Positions 8,253 through 14,499 of a DNA stretch of 39,931 nt are shown in pieces. How positions within the stretch are numbered: position 1 is the stretch's first letter; the number at the start of each line of letters is the position of its first letter. A program made the translations under genes and the position numbers. The stretch is from Anaerolineae bacterium (GTDB lineage Bacteria > Chloroflexota > Anaerolineae > 4572-78 > J111), in contig JAFGNV010000143.1 of the NCBI GenBank assembly GCA_016926805.1, forward strand, positions 1 through 39,931, written 5' to 3'. The notes below the pieces were generated by a model. That model saw only the letters and a list, made by a program, of their open reading frames with translations, was not told the origin of the DNA and did not search any database.

Positions 8253-8378
8253 CTAACCCATCCACCGCCAGCACCTCCTGGTGAGGATAAGCAGAGAAAG
8301 AAAAATAAGGCTAACACGTCCTAAAACGTTGCCCCGTAGCTCTTTCTCCAGTTGGGTCAGGCGGCAAGTAGAAACCAT
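8253..8378 (-). CDS. Possible 41-codon ORF or leader peptide
   Basis: This short reading frame starts 22 bases after the DUF35 stop and ends about 25 bases before the terminator hairpin. It has a hydrophobic segment, V-S-L-I-F-L-S-L-L-I-L, and ends in R-R-C-W-R-W-M-G. The upstream region has no good Shine-Dalgarno, so translation is doubtful. The bases encoding C-W-R contain CTGGCGG, which can pair with CCGCCAG in the first terminator arm. That would make an antiterminator-like alternative fold. It may be chance. Confidence 0.2.
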   Translation of the reverse strand: MVSTCRLTQLEKELRGNVLGRVSLIFLSLLILTRRCWRWMG

Positions 8379-8400
8379 TTTTCTTTTGTTGAATTGGCGT

Positions 8401-8811
8401 TTACGCCCTGGCTAACTGCGGGCGGAACTTGTAACCATAGATAATCAGACCCTCTTCGCCCTGGGTATAGAGCTTACGGGTGGTCATTTCAACCGGCATA
8501 CCAATTTCAACCGCACTGTTGGCCACGTCGGTAAGTTGGGCCGTGATCAACGGACCTTCTTCCAATTTGACCAAGGCCACTGTATAAGGCGCGCCTTCCT
8601 CATAACCTTCGGGCGGATTATGGACGGTGGTGTACGAGTAAACCTCGCCCCGCCCGCTGAATTGAAAAGGGGGCTGGCTTGCCTCCTGGGCGCAATGGGG
8701 GCACACGTCGCGTGGGGGGAAGATTTTACCCTGACAGTTAGGGCAAACCTCGCCCACCAATTTATATCGTTGGGCATTTAGACGCCAATGTCGAGCAATT
8801 TCTGTACTCAT
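8401..8811 (-). CDS. DUF35 OB-fold / zinc-ribbon acyl-CoA-associated protein
   Basis: The protein has 136 residues. An N-terminal rubredoxin-like zinc ribbon with C-P-N-C and C-P-H-C (about 23-40) is followed by an OB fold containing G-E-V-Y-S-Y-T-T-V. In archaea the DUF35 protein bridges acetoacetyl-CoA thiolase and HMG-CoA synthase in one complex, channelling acetoacetyl-CoA. The presence of both partner genes just upstream on the same strand supports the same role here. A clear GGAGG precedes the ATG. It is separated from the thiolase by 210 bases that hold an inverted repeat, so it may be transcribed both by read-through and on its own. Confidence 0.9.
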   Translation of the reverse strand: MSTEIARHWRLNAQRYKLVGEVCPNCQGKIFPPRDVCPHCAQEASQPPFQFSGRGEVYSYTTVHNPPEGYEEGAPYTVALVKLEEGPLITAQLTDVANSAVEIGMPVEMTTRKLYTQGEEGLIIYGYKFRPQLARA

Positions 8812-8911
8812 TTCTGAAAACCTCCAAAGTTAATTGGGTAATAAGACAATTCGATAAAAATACCGCATAAATCGCGCTGCTAAAGCGTAAGGCAGTTTCA
8901 AAAAACAATTG

Positions 8912-8967
8912 TCCCAAAATCTGTATTACGAAATTACACTATACGAAATACGTTGTACGTTTTGGGA
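8912..8967. repeat. Inverted repeat between thiolase and DUF35 genes
   Basis: The arms TCCCAAAA (8912-8919) and TTTTGGGA (8960-8967) enclose an imperfect inner pair, GTATTACG and CGAAATAC. The whole is a hairpin of about 56 bases in the 210-base gap between two genes of one functional set. It may be an mRNA processing site or a small mobile repeat. Confidence 0.5.
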
Positions 8968-9021
8968 TGATTTATATTTTGGAACTCCCCAGTGTTCAGG
9001 CTCAGGCTTCACAGTTCAGTT

Positions 9022-10182
9022 TTACGAATCTACTCTCTCAAAAATATGGGTCACAATCGTGGCTCCGCTGCCGCCGATATTTTGGGTCATACCCAGCCGG
9101 GCATTGGCGATTTGATTATCTCCGGCCTCGCCGCGTAATTGCTGCACGGCCTCGACAATTTGATACAACCCGGTTGCACCAACCGGGTGCCCGCGAGCTT
9201 TCAATCCACCCCGGGTGGTGATCGGAATCTTGCCGTCAAGTCCAATCTGGCCGTCGCGGGCCAACCAGGTGCCCTTACCGCGTTCCGCAAAACCGCTGGC
9301 TTCCAGGCTTAAAGCCGACATCACCGTAAAAGCGTCGTGTAGTTCAAAAAAGTCAAGATCCTCCGGGCCAACCCTGGCCTGGCGATACGCCTGTTTGGCC
9401 GAATCTTCGGCGGCCTGAAGCCACAACGGATCGCACCGGTCGTGAATGCTCAGACTATCGGTGGCCAGGGCGCTGGCCTTAATGCGCACGGCATCGTCGG
9501 TAAACTCGCGAGCCTGCTCCGTGGGGCAGAGAATAACGGCAGCAGCGCCATCGGCCATCGGGCTGGCATCGAGCAAGCCAATAGGATCGGCCACCATGCT
9601 GGAACGCAAAAATGCTTCTTTGCTAATGGGGCGCTGGAACATAGCGTTGGGATTGCCCGCGCCGTTGGCGTGCGCATTGACCGCAAAACCGGCAAAATCC
9701 TCGTGAGTTACTTTATACTCGTGCATATAGCGCCGCATGATCAGGGCATTCAGGGCCACAAAACTGACCCCGTGAATAACCTCATAATCGGCGTCCGCCG
9801 CCGAGGCCAACCCGGCTGTTAATCTGCTACCAACGTCATCGGTCATTTTCTCAACGCCCAGGGCAATGACGATGTTCTGCAAACCGCTGGCCACACCAAT
9901 ATAAGCCTGGCGAAAGGCGGCGGCGGCGCTGGCGCAGGCGGCTTCGACCTTAACGGCCTCGATGCCGCGCAGACCGGCAAAATCCGCAATCAGCGCACCC
10001 AGATGGGCCTGGCCTGAGATTTCACCGGAGAGCATATTGCCCACACAGAGGGCGTCGGCCCGCTCCACCCCGGCGTCGCGCATGGCCGCCGATAAGGCGT
10101 CAAACGCCAGGTGACGCAGACTGCGCTCCCAATGCTCGCCCACGGGAGTCTGTCCAATTCCAATAATCGATACGTCGCGCAA
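9022..10182 (-). CDS. Acetoacetyl-CoA thiolase, SCP2/archaeal type
   Basis: The protein has 386 residues from TTG 10182, chosen because GGGAGA lies just upstream and the protein then begins with the family-typical strand R-D-V-S-I-I-G-I-G. A longer ATG start at 10257 would overlap HMG-CoA synthase by 50 bases. The nucleophile is Cys83 in EAACASA; His282 (HDAFT) and His332 (GHPVGATG) complete the site. The C-terminal catalytic Cys of classical thiolases is absent (N-I-G-G-S-G instead of C-x-G-G-G), as in SCP2-type and archaeal thiolases. It condenses two acetyl-CoA to acetoacetyl-CoA for the synthase, whose gene ends 25 bases upstream. Confidence 0.9.
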   Translation of the reverse strand: MRDVSIIGIGQTPVGEHWERSLRHLAFDALSAAMRDAGVERADALCVGNMLSGEISGQAHLGALIADFAGLRGIEAVKVEAACASAAAAFRQAYIGVASGLQNIVIALGVEKMTDDVGSRLTAGLASAADADYEVIHGVSFVALNALIMRRYMHEYKVTHEDFAGFAVNAHANGAGNPNAMFQRPISKEAFLRSSMVADPIGLLDASPMADGAAAVILCPTEQAREFTDDAVRIKASALATDSLSIHDRCDPLWLQAAEDSAKQAYRQARVGPEDLDFFELHDAFTVMSALSLEASGFAERGKGTWLARDGQIGLDGKIPITTRGGLKARGHPVGATGLYQIVEAVQQLRGEAGDNQIANARLGMTQNIGGSGATIVTHIFERVDS

Positions 10183-10207
10183 AAGTTTCTCCCAAAGACT
10201 CTGAGGT

Positions 10208-11263
10208 TCAATGCATTTGCAATTTCTTGCGATAGCGCACGTAAGTGGCGTAATCAATTTCGGTGCGGCGGTTCATGTAATCCTGGGTGGTAGGAGCCAG
10301 TTTCTGTTTGTGGGTGATGGCCGTGGTGATATTGATGGCAAAGGCATCGCTGCCCGCCCCCGAACCAAAGGACACGCACAAAACCTTGTTGCCGGGCCGG
10401 GCCACATCCAAAATGGCGGTCAAGCCCAGCAAACTGGCTCCGGCGTAAGTGTTCCCCACCGTCGGCGAGAGCAAGCCGGTGACCCACTGTTCCTGGGCAA
10501 ACCCCAACATCTTGGCGGCCCGCTCCGGAAACTTTTTGTTGGGCTGGTGCAGAACCACATAGTTAAAATCTTTGGCCGTGTAACCCAACTCATTCATCAA
10601 GGTCTGGCCGGCCGACGTGACATGATGAAAATACGCCGGTTCGCCGGTGAAACGCTGGCCGTGACTGGGATAGTGAGTGGCCGGGCGTCGCCAGAAGTCG
10701 GGGGTATCGGTTACATAAGAAAGGCTGGCCTCAAATATAGCCAGACTTTCTGTCGCCGGGCCGATAATGAAAGCAGCGCCGCCAGCAGCAGCCGTGTATT
10801 CCAACGCGTCGCCAGGACGGCCCTGGGCCGTGTCGGCCCCAATCCCCAAAGCGTAACGCACCATACCGCTCCCTACAAAACCAACGGCAGCTTGCACCGT
10901 TTCCGACCCGGCTTTGCAAGCAAACTGCCAGTCGGCAGCTTCGGTGTAAGGGGTCACCCCCAGAGCCTCGGCGATGATGGTGCTGGTGGGTTTGACCGCA
11001 TAGGGGTGGCTCTCACTACCCACCCAGACCGCGCCAATGTCTTGCGGGTCAATTTGCGCTCGGGCCAGGGCGTTTCGGGCGGCTTCCAGCCCGATAGTCA
11101 TCGTATCTTCATCCGGGCCGGGCACGGCTTTTTCGGTAATGGGTGTTCCTCCCGTCCCATCGGTCCACACTCGCGCCACTTCGGTGGCGGGCAAACGGTA
11201 GCGGGGAATATAACTTCCGTAACCGACAATGCCGGTGTCGTTGATTGGTTTCATCAATGACAT
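10208..11263 (-). CDS. Hydroxymethylglutaryl-CoA synthase, archaeal type
   Basis: The protein has 351 residues, the length of archaeal HMG-CoA synthases rather than the longer eukaryote/Gram-positive MvaS. Visible catalytic residues are Glu84 (SESHP), Cys116 (FACKAGS) and His239 ([12 protein letters not shown]). It condenses acetyl-CoA with acetoacetyl-CoA, releasing HMG-CoA. The order reductase, synthase, thiolase, DUF35 on one strand, with gaps of 63 and 25 bases before and after, points to one operon. The start could be either ATG 11263 or the fourth codon. Archaeal-type enzymes also occur in some Bacteria, including Chloroflexota; transfer from Archaea is likely, but its age cannot be judged here. 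Confidence 0.93.
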   Translation of the reverse strand: MSLMKPINDTGIVGYGSYIPRYRLPATEVARVWTDGTGGTPITEKAVPGPDEDTMTIGLEAARNALARAQIDPQDIGAVWVGSESHPYAVKPTSTIIAEALGVTPYTEAADWQFACKAGSETVQAAVGFVGSGMVRYALGIGADTAQGRPGDALEYTAAAGGAAFIIGPATESLAIFEASLSYVTDTPDFWRRPATHYPSHGQRFTGEPAYFHHVTSAGQTLMNELGYTAKDFNYVVLHQPNKKFPERAAKMLGFAQEQWVTGLLSPTVGNTYAGASLLGLTAILDVARPGNKVLCVSFGSGAGSDAFAINITTAITHKQKLAPTTQDYMNRRTEIDYATYVRYRKKLQMH

Positions 11264-11326
11264 AAGTTTCTCTAACCGGTAACCTACAATAATGTATTTC
11301 GTGTTGCGCAGGACGTACTCTGCATC

Positions 11327-12616
11327 CTATTCTCTACTTCCTGTCACCAATTCTCTGGCCCGCTCGAGGTTGATCTTTCCTTCGGTCACCAGTTGGTTGG
11401 CAATTTTTTGCACCTGCGGTCCCTGCGCCCCGGCAGACAGAGCAATTTGCCGGGCGTGCAGGCGCATGTGGCCGCGTTGGATACCTTCGGTGGCCAGGGC
11501 CCAGATGGCGGCCAGGTTTTGGGCCAGACCCACCGCAACCATGATCTCGGCCAGGGTAGTAGCCTTGGGCTGGCCCAATATCTTCATCGACACCCGAGCA
11601 ATAGGATGCGCTTTAGTTGCGCCTCCCACCGTGCCCACGGCCATCGGCATTTCCAAAATACCCCGCAAATGGGTAGGCGTGCTATTCTCAGTTACCAACG
11701 ACCATTCGGTTAGACTGGTAGAACGACCATTCCGCGCCGCGTATGTATGCGCACCGGCCTCAATGGCCCGCCAATCGTTGCCGGTGGCGATGGCGACAGC
11801 ATCGATCCCATTCATCACGCCCTTGTTGTGAGTTGCCGCCCGGTAGGGGTCGGCGGCGGCAAACGCCCAGGCTTCAAAAATGGAGCGGGCCACCTCGTTT
11901 CCGGGCAAACCACCTCGCGCGAGCTGTTCTACCGGAACAAGACACTCGGCGCGGGCGATACGGCGATCGGCCAGATTAGAGAGTATTCTCAAATTAACGC
12001 GCCCGCCGGTAATTTGCTCGATACGGGGGGCCAGGGTTTCAACGGCGGTATTGACCACATTGGCCCCCATCGCGTCACGGCAATCGTACAGAAGGTGAAC
12101 AATGAGCATCGGACCGGCCGGCGTCTCCGGCAAAGGTCGATACTCGATGCCTGTGGCCCCGCCACCCAGTTTTTGGATCATAGGATCGGCTTGGCTGGCT
12201 CTCTCCAGTAAATCCAACTCGGCAGTTTTTAATTTAGCCACGGCCTCATCTAAATCGGTCAGATCAAGCACCTGAATCTGGCCAATCATCACCGGGTCGC
12301 TACTGCTGGTTTGGAAACCGCCGCCAGCGCGAACGACCTTGGCGGCGTAACTCGCCCCGGCCACCACGCTAGGCTCCTCTACCACCATCGGTACAATTAC
12401 CTCACGCCCGTTAATGAGAAAATTGGTGGCGACGCCCAACGGCAACACGTATCGGCCCACCACATTCTCAATCATCACCTCGGCCTGCTCGGGCAAAAGA
12501 CCGGCTTCCAGCACCGCCAGGTCGTCATCACTCAGATCGACATAGTGGGCCAATTTTTGCTGGCGCTCAGTTTGCGCTAACTTGTAAAAACCCGCCAGAG
12601 GACTGGCCTCACTCAC
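11327..12616 (-). CDS. mvaA: Hydroxymethylglutaryl-CoA reductase, class II
   Basis: The protein has 429 residues starting at GTG 12616, six bases after AGGAGG. Class II features are the N-V-V-G-R-Y-V-L-P-L-G-V-A-T-N start, Glu81 in EEPSVVA, D-A-M-G-A-N-V-V-N-T (181-190), the catalytic Lys265 in HNKGVMNG, Asp281, and a C-terminal T-K-A-H-P His. It reduces HMG-CoA to mevalonate. Class II enzymes can work in catabolism (NADH) or synthesis, but the adjoining synthase and thiolase favour isoprenoid synthesis. The first gene of the module, it has a leader of about 135 bases with a strong hairpin. Confidence 0.93.
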   Translation of the reverse strand: MSEASPLAGFYKLAQTERQQKLAHYVDLSDDDLAVLEAGLLPEQAEVMIENVVGRYVLPLGVATNFLINGREVIVPMVVEEPSVVAGASYAAKVVRAGGGFQTSSSDPVMIGQIQVLDLTDLDEAVAKLKTAELDLLERASQADPMIQKLGGGATGIEYRPLPETPAGPMLIVHLLYDCRDAMGANVVNTAVETLAPRIEQITGGRVNLRILSNLADRRIARAECLVPVEQLARGGLPGNEVARSIFEAWAFAAADPYRAATHNKGVMNGIDAVAIATGNDWRAIEAGAHTYAARNGRSTSLTEWSLVTENSTPTHLRGILEMPMAVGTVGGATKAHPIARVSMKILGQPKATTLAEIMVAVGLAQNLAAIWALATEGIQRGHMRLHARQIALSAGAQGPQVQKIANQLVTEGKINLERARELVTGSRE

Positions 12617-12682
12617 AGTTCGCCTCCTGAATTTCTCACTTCATCGGGCCGCCAGTTGCCTCCAGTGCAGTTGGGCATAACC

Positions 12683-12758
12683 ACGTTTAAGTCAGCCCGA
12701 CCCGTAAAATGCAAGGAATCCCCATAGAAATTAGGGATTCCTCGTTGAAGTTAAACGT
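12683..12758. repeat. Nested inverted repeat in the HMG-CoA reductase leader
   Basis: The outer arms ACGTTTAA (12683-12690) and TTAAACGT (12751-12758) enclose a perfect 9-bp hairpin, AGGAATCCC (12714-12722) with GGGATTCCT (12734-12742). The distal outer arm touches the -10 element of the leftward promoter. The outer pair may therefore act as a DNA operator and the inner one as an RNA hairpin near the 5' end of the transcript. Confidence 0.55.
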
Positions 12759-12767
12759 ATTCTAGCA
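12759..12767 (-). promoter_or_regulatory. Extended -10 promoter element for the mevalonate module
   Basis: On the minus strand TGCTAGAAT at 12767-12759 is an extended -10. It would start transcription near 12752, about 135 bases before the reductase start codon. Confidence 0.45.
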
Positions 12768-12847
12768 TAGATAAACTCTCAAAAACTATCAGATTTAGAA
12801 AGAGCGACAAACGGGATGATATGGCTTTGCTTCGTCGGTTAAAATAG

Positions 12848-12912
12848 GGGCGAGGCAACTCGGAAATCAACCCATCTTTCCAAGACAGCCCTAAATCCGA
12901 GTTGCCTCGCCC
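12848..12912. repeat. Perfect 17-bp inverted repeat, possible MITE-like palindrome
   Basis: GGGCGAGGCAACTCGGA (12848-12864) is the exact reverse complement of 12896-12912, with 31 bases between. It lies in a 497-base gene-free gap between divergent genes. From memory, GTAGGGGCG-type inverted ends are common intergenic repeats in Cyanobacteria and Chloroflexota, which would make this a short mobile palindrome. It has no coding capacity and no T-run. Confidence 0.6.
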
Positions 12913-13031
12913 TTACATTGAAATCAATTACCGAATACTCTCATTTAAAAATAGCGTGTCTGGATGCGCAGGCAAGTCTATAGGACGTTTTAGCTAGGAC
13001 TCATTGCCCTCTTGTCAGCCAAACGAGCCAA

Positions 13032-13040
13032 TGATAAAAT
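13032..13040 (+). promoter_or_regulatory. Extended -10 element before the GAF kinase-like gene
   Basis: TGATAAAAT at 13032-13040 matches the extended -10 pattern used elsewhere in the window. It lies about 75 bases before the ATG at 13114, which has a GGGGGT ribosome binding site. Confidence 0.35.
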
Positions 13041-13113
13041 TTTCATGCATTTTAAACCTCAAACTTTTCCTGCTCACTCCGCAATTTAAAAAGCTACCGT
13101 AGGGGGTAATCCA

Positions 13114-14370
13114 ATGTTAGGAAAAAAGCGCGAAAATGGGTTAATCGTTAAAGATATGATTGATATCAATATACAATCCCCCGAAGTTCAGGTAGCTCGC
13201 CTGGAAATGATGCTGGAGGTCAGCCGGGCTTTTAATTCCACGCTTAACCTGAACACCCTTTTGTCGTCCATCATCGAGGTGGCCACCCAATTAACCGATA
13301 CCGGGGCAGGCTTTGTTCTATTGTTGGCCAGGCAAGAGGGTGATTTTTACTTTGAGATGACCTCGGGGGCGGCAGCCAACCAGATTGAACCAAGCCATGT
13401 ATCTTTTGAAGAGAGCATGGCCGGTTGGATTGTCAAAAACAGCGAAACTCTGGTGATCAATGATATTCAGCAGGAAAAACGTCGTTTTAGCGAAATTGAG
13501 GCTTTGCCCCACCTGGAAGTGCGGAGCGTTTTAGGCGTGCCCCTCATTGCCAAAGAGAAAACTATCGGGGTTATTGAAGTTTTTAACAAACACAGTAATT
13601 CAGGTTTCACGGGTGATGATATTCACACTATGAATACCCTGGCGGCGCAAGCTGCGGCAGCTATTGAAAATGCCCGGTTTATCGAACAAAGGGATCGTCT
13701 GGATATGGTGTTTAACGAGTTGCAGTCGCCCATGTGTTCGATTGTTGGCTCTAGCCAGGTGATGTTGGCCAATCCCGATATTGACAGCAAAGAATTGCGG
13801 GCAGGATTGGAGTTGATTAACTCTGAAGCGACGCGCATGTCGCAAATGGTCAATGATTTTCTTGACCTAACCAAAATCGAAACCGGGCGCGTTCAAATGG
13901 AAAAACAGATGGTAGACCTCAACGCATTGGCCCAAGAGGTGATTGACCTGTTTTACCCTCAGGCCCTAAAAAAGAATTTAACGCTTGCCCTAAACGTTGA
14001 GCGCCCTATTCCTCCACTGTCTGCCGACCCTGATCGTTTGAAACAGGTTATGGTCAATTTGGTTGATAATGCCATCAAATATAATTGCAAAGGGGGCAAG
14101 GTAGAGATATTCCTCTCCTGCAACCAGGTGCGGGTACAGGTGTCTGTCCATGATACGGGCAAGGGCATTCCGCCCAAAGAGTTGGGCGTGGTGTTTGATA
14201 AGTTCTACCGTAGACAGGACGATGAGAAAGTACCTCAGGGGGCAGGATTGGGATTATCGATCACCAAAAAGATTATTGAAGCACATAACGGTGATATTTG
14301 GGTACAAAGTGAAGTTGGCGCAGGCAGTACATTTACCTTTAGCTTGCCCTTGTTAGATAACAACAAGTGA
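13114..14370 (+). CDS. GAF-domain histidine-kinase-like protein lacking the phospho-accepting His
   Basis: The protein has 418 residues and is soluble. A GAF domain spans about 28-190. The dimerisation helix follows, but the H box reads V-F-N-E-L-Q-S-P-M: Asn201 (codon AAC at 13714-13716) stands where His is expected. The ATPase domain is intact: N box (MVNLVDNAIKYN), G1 (HDTGKGIPP), F box (FDKFYR) and G2 (GAGLGLSITKK). It is therefore probably a pseudokinase that senses through GAF and acts on another kinase or response regulator, or a kinase that phosphorylates elsewhere. No response regulator is adjacent. It ends at a strong terminator. Confidence 0.85.
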   Translation: MLGKKRENGLIVKDMIDINIQSPEVQVARLEMMLEVSRAFNSTLNLNTLLSSIIEVATQLTDTGAGFVLLLARQEGDFYFEMTSGAAANQIEPSHVSFEESMAGWIVKNSETLVINDIQQEKRRFSEIEALPHLEVRSVLGVPLIAKEKTIGVIEVFNKHSNSGFTGDDIHTMNTLAAQAAAAIENARFIEQRDRLDMVFNELQSPMCSIVGSSQVMLANPDIDSKELRAGLELINSEATRMSQMVNDFLDLTKIETGRVQMEKQMVDLNALAQEVIDLFYPQALKKNLTLALNVERPIPPLSADPDRLKQVMVNLVDNAIKYNCKGGKVEIFLSCNQVRVQVSVHDTGKGIPPKELGVVFDKFYRRQDDEKVPQGAGLGLSITKKIIEAHNGDIWVQSEVGAGSTFTFSLPLLDNNK

Positions 14371-14412
14371 GACACCTGGGACTTTGAAAGACCCCGCCGA
14401 CCAATCAAACCA

Positions 14413-14444
14413 AAAAGGCTCTCGCGCTTGGCGAGAGCCTTTTT
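14413..14444. terminator. Bidirectional hairpin terminator
   Basis: AAAAGGCTCTCGC (14413-14425) pairs perfectly over 13 bp with 14431-14443 across a 5-base loop, and T and A runs flank it. It lies between the convergent kinase-like and secDF genes and can serve both. Confidence 0.9.
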
Positions 14445-14499
14445 AGAGTGGTATAATCAAGACCTAAGGTTTGCGGAAATTGCCAGGATGATTTTGATT

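Noticed and set aside
10183..10257. Longer thiolase start at ATG 10257
   Set aside because: It would overlap HMG-CoA synthase by 50 bases; TTG 10182 has GGGAGA upstream and matches the family start.
10211..11260. 349-codon plus-strand open frame
   Set aside because: It is a shadow of the HMG-CoA synthase gene on the other strand, with composition typical of antisense to a GC-rich gene.
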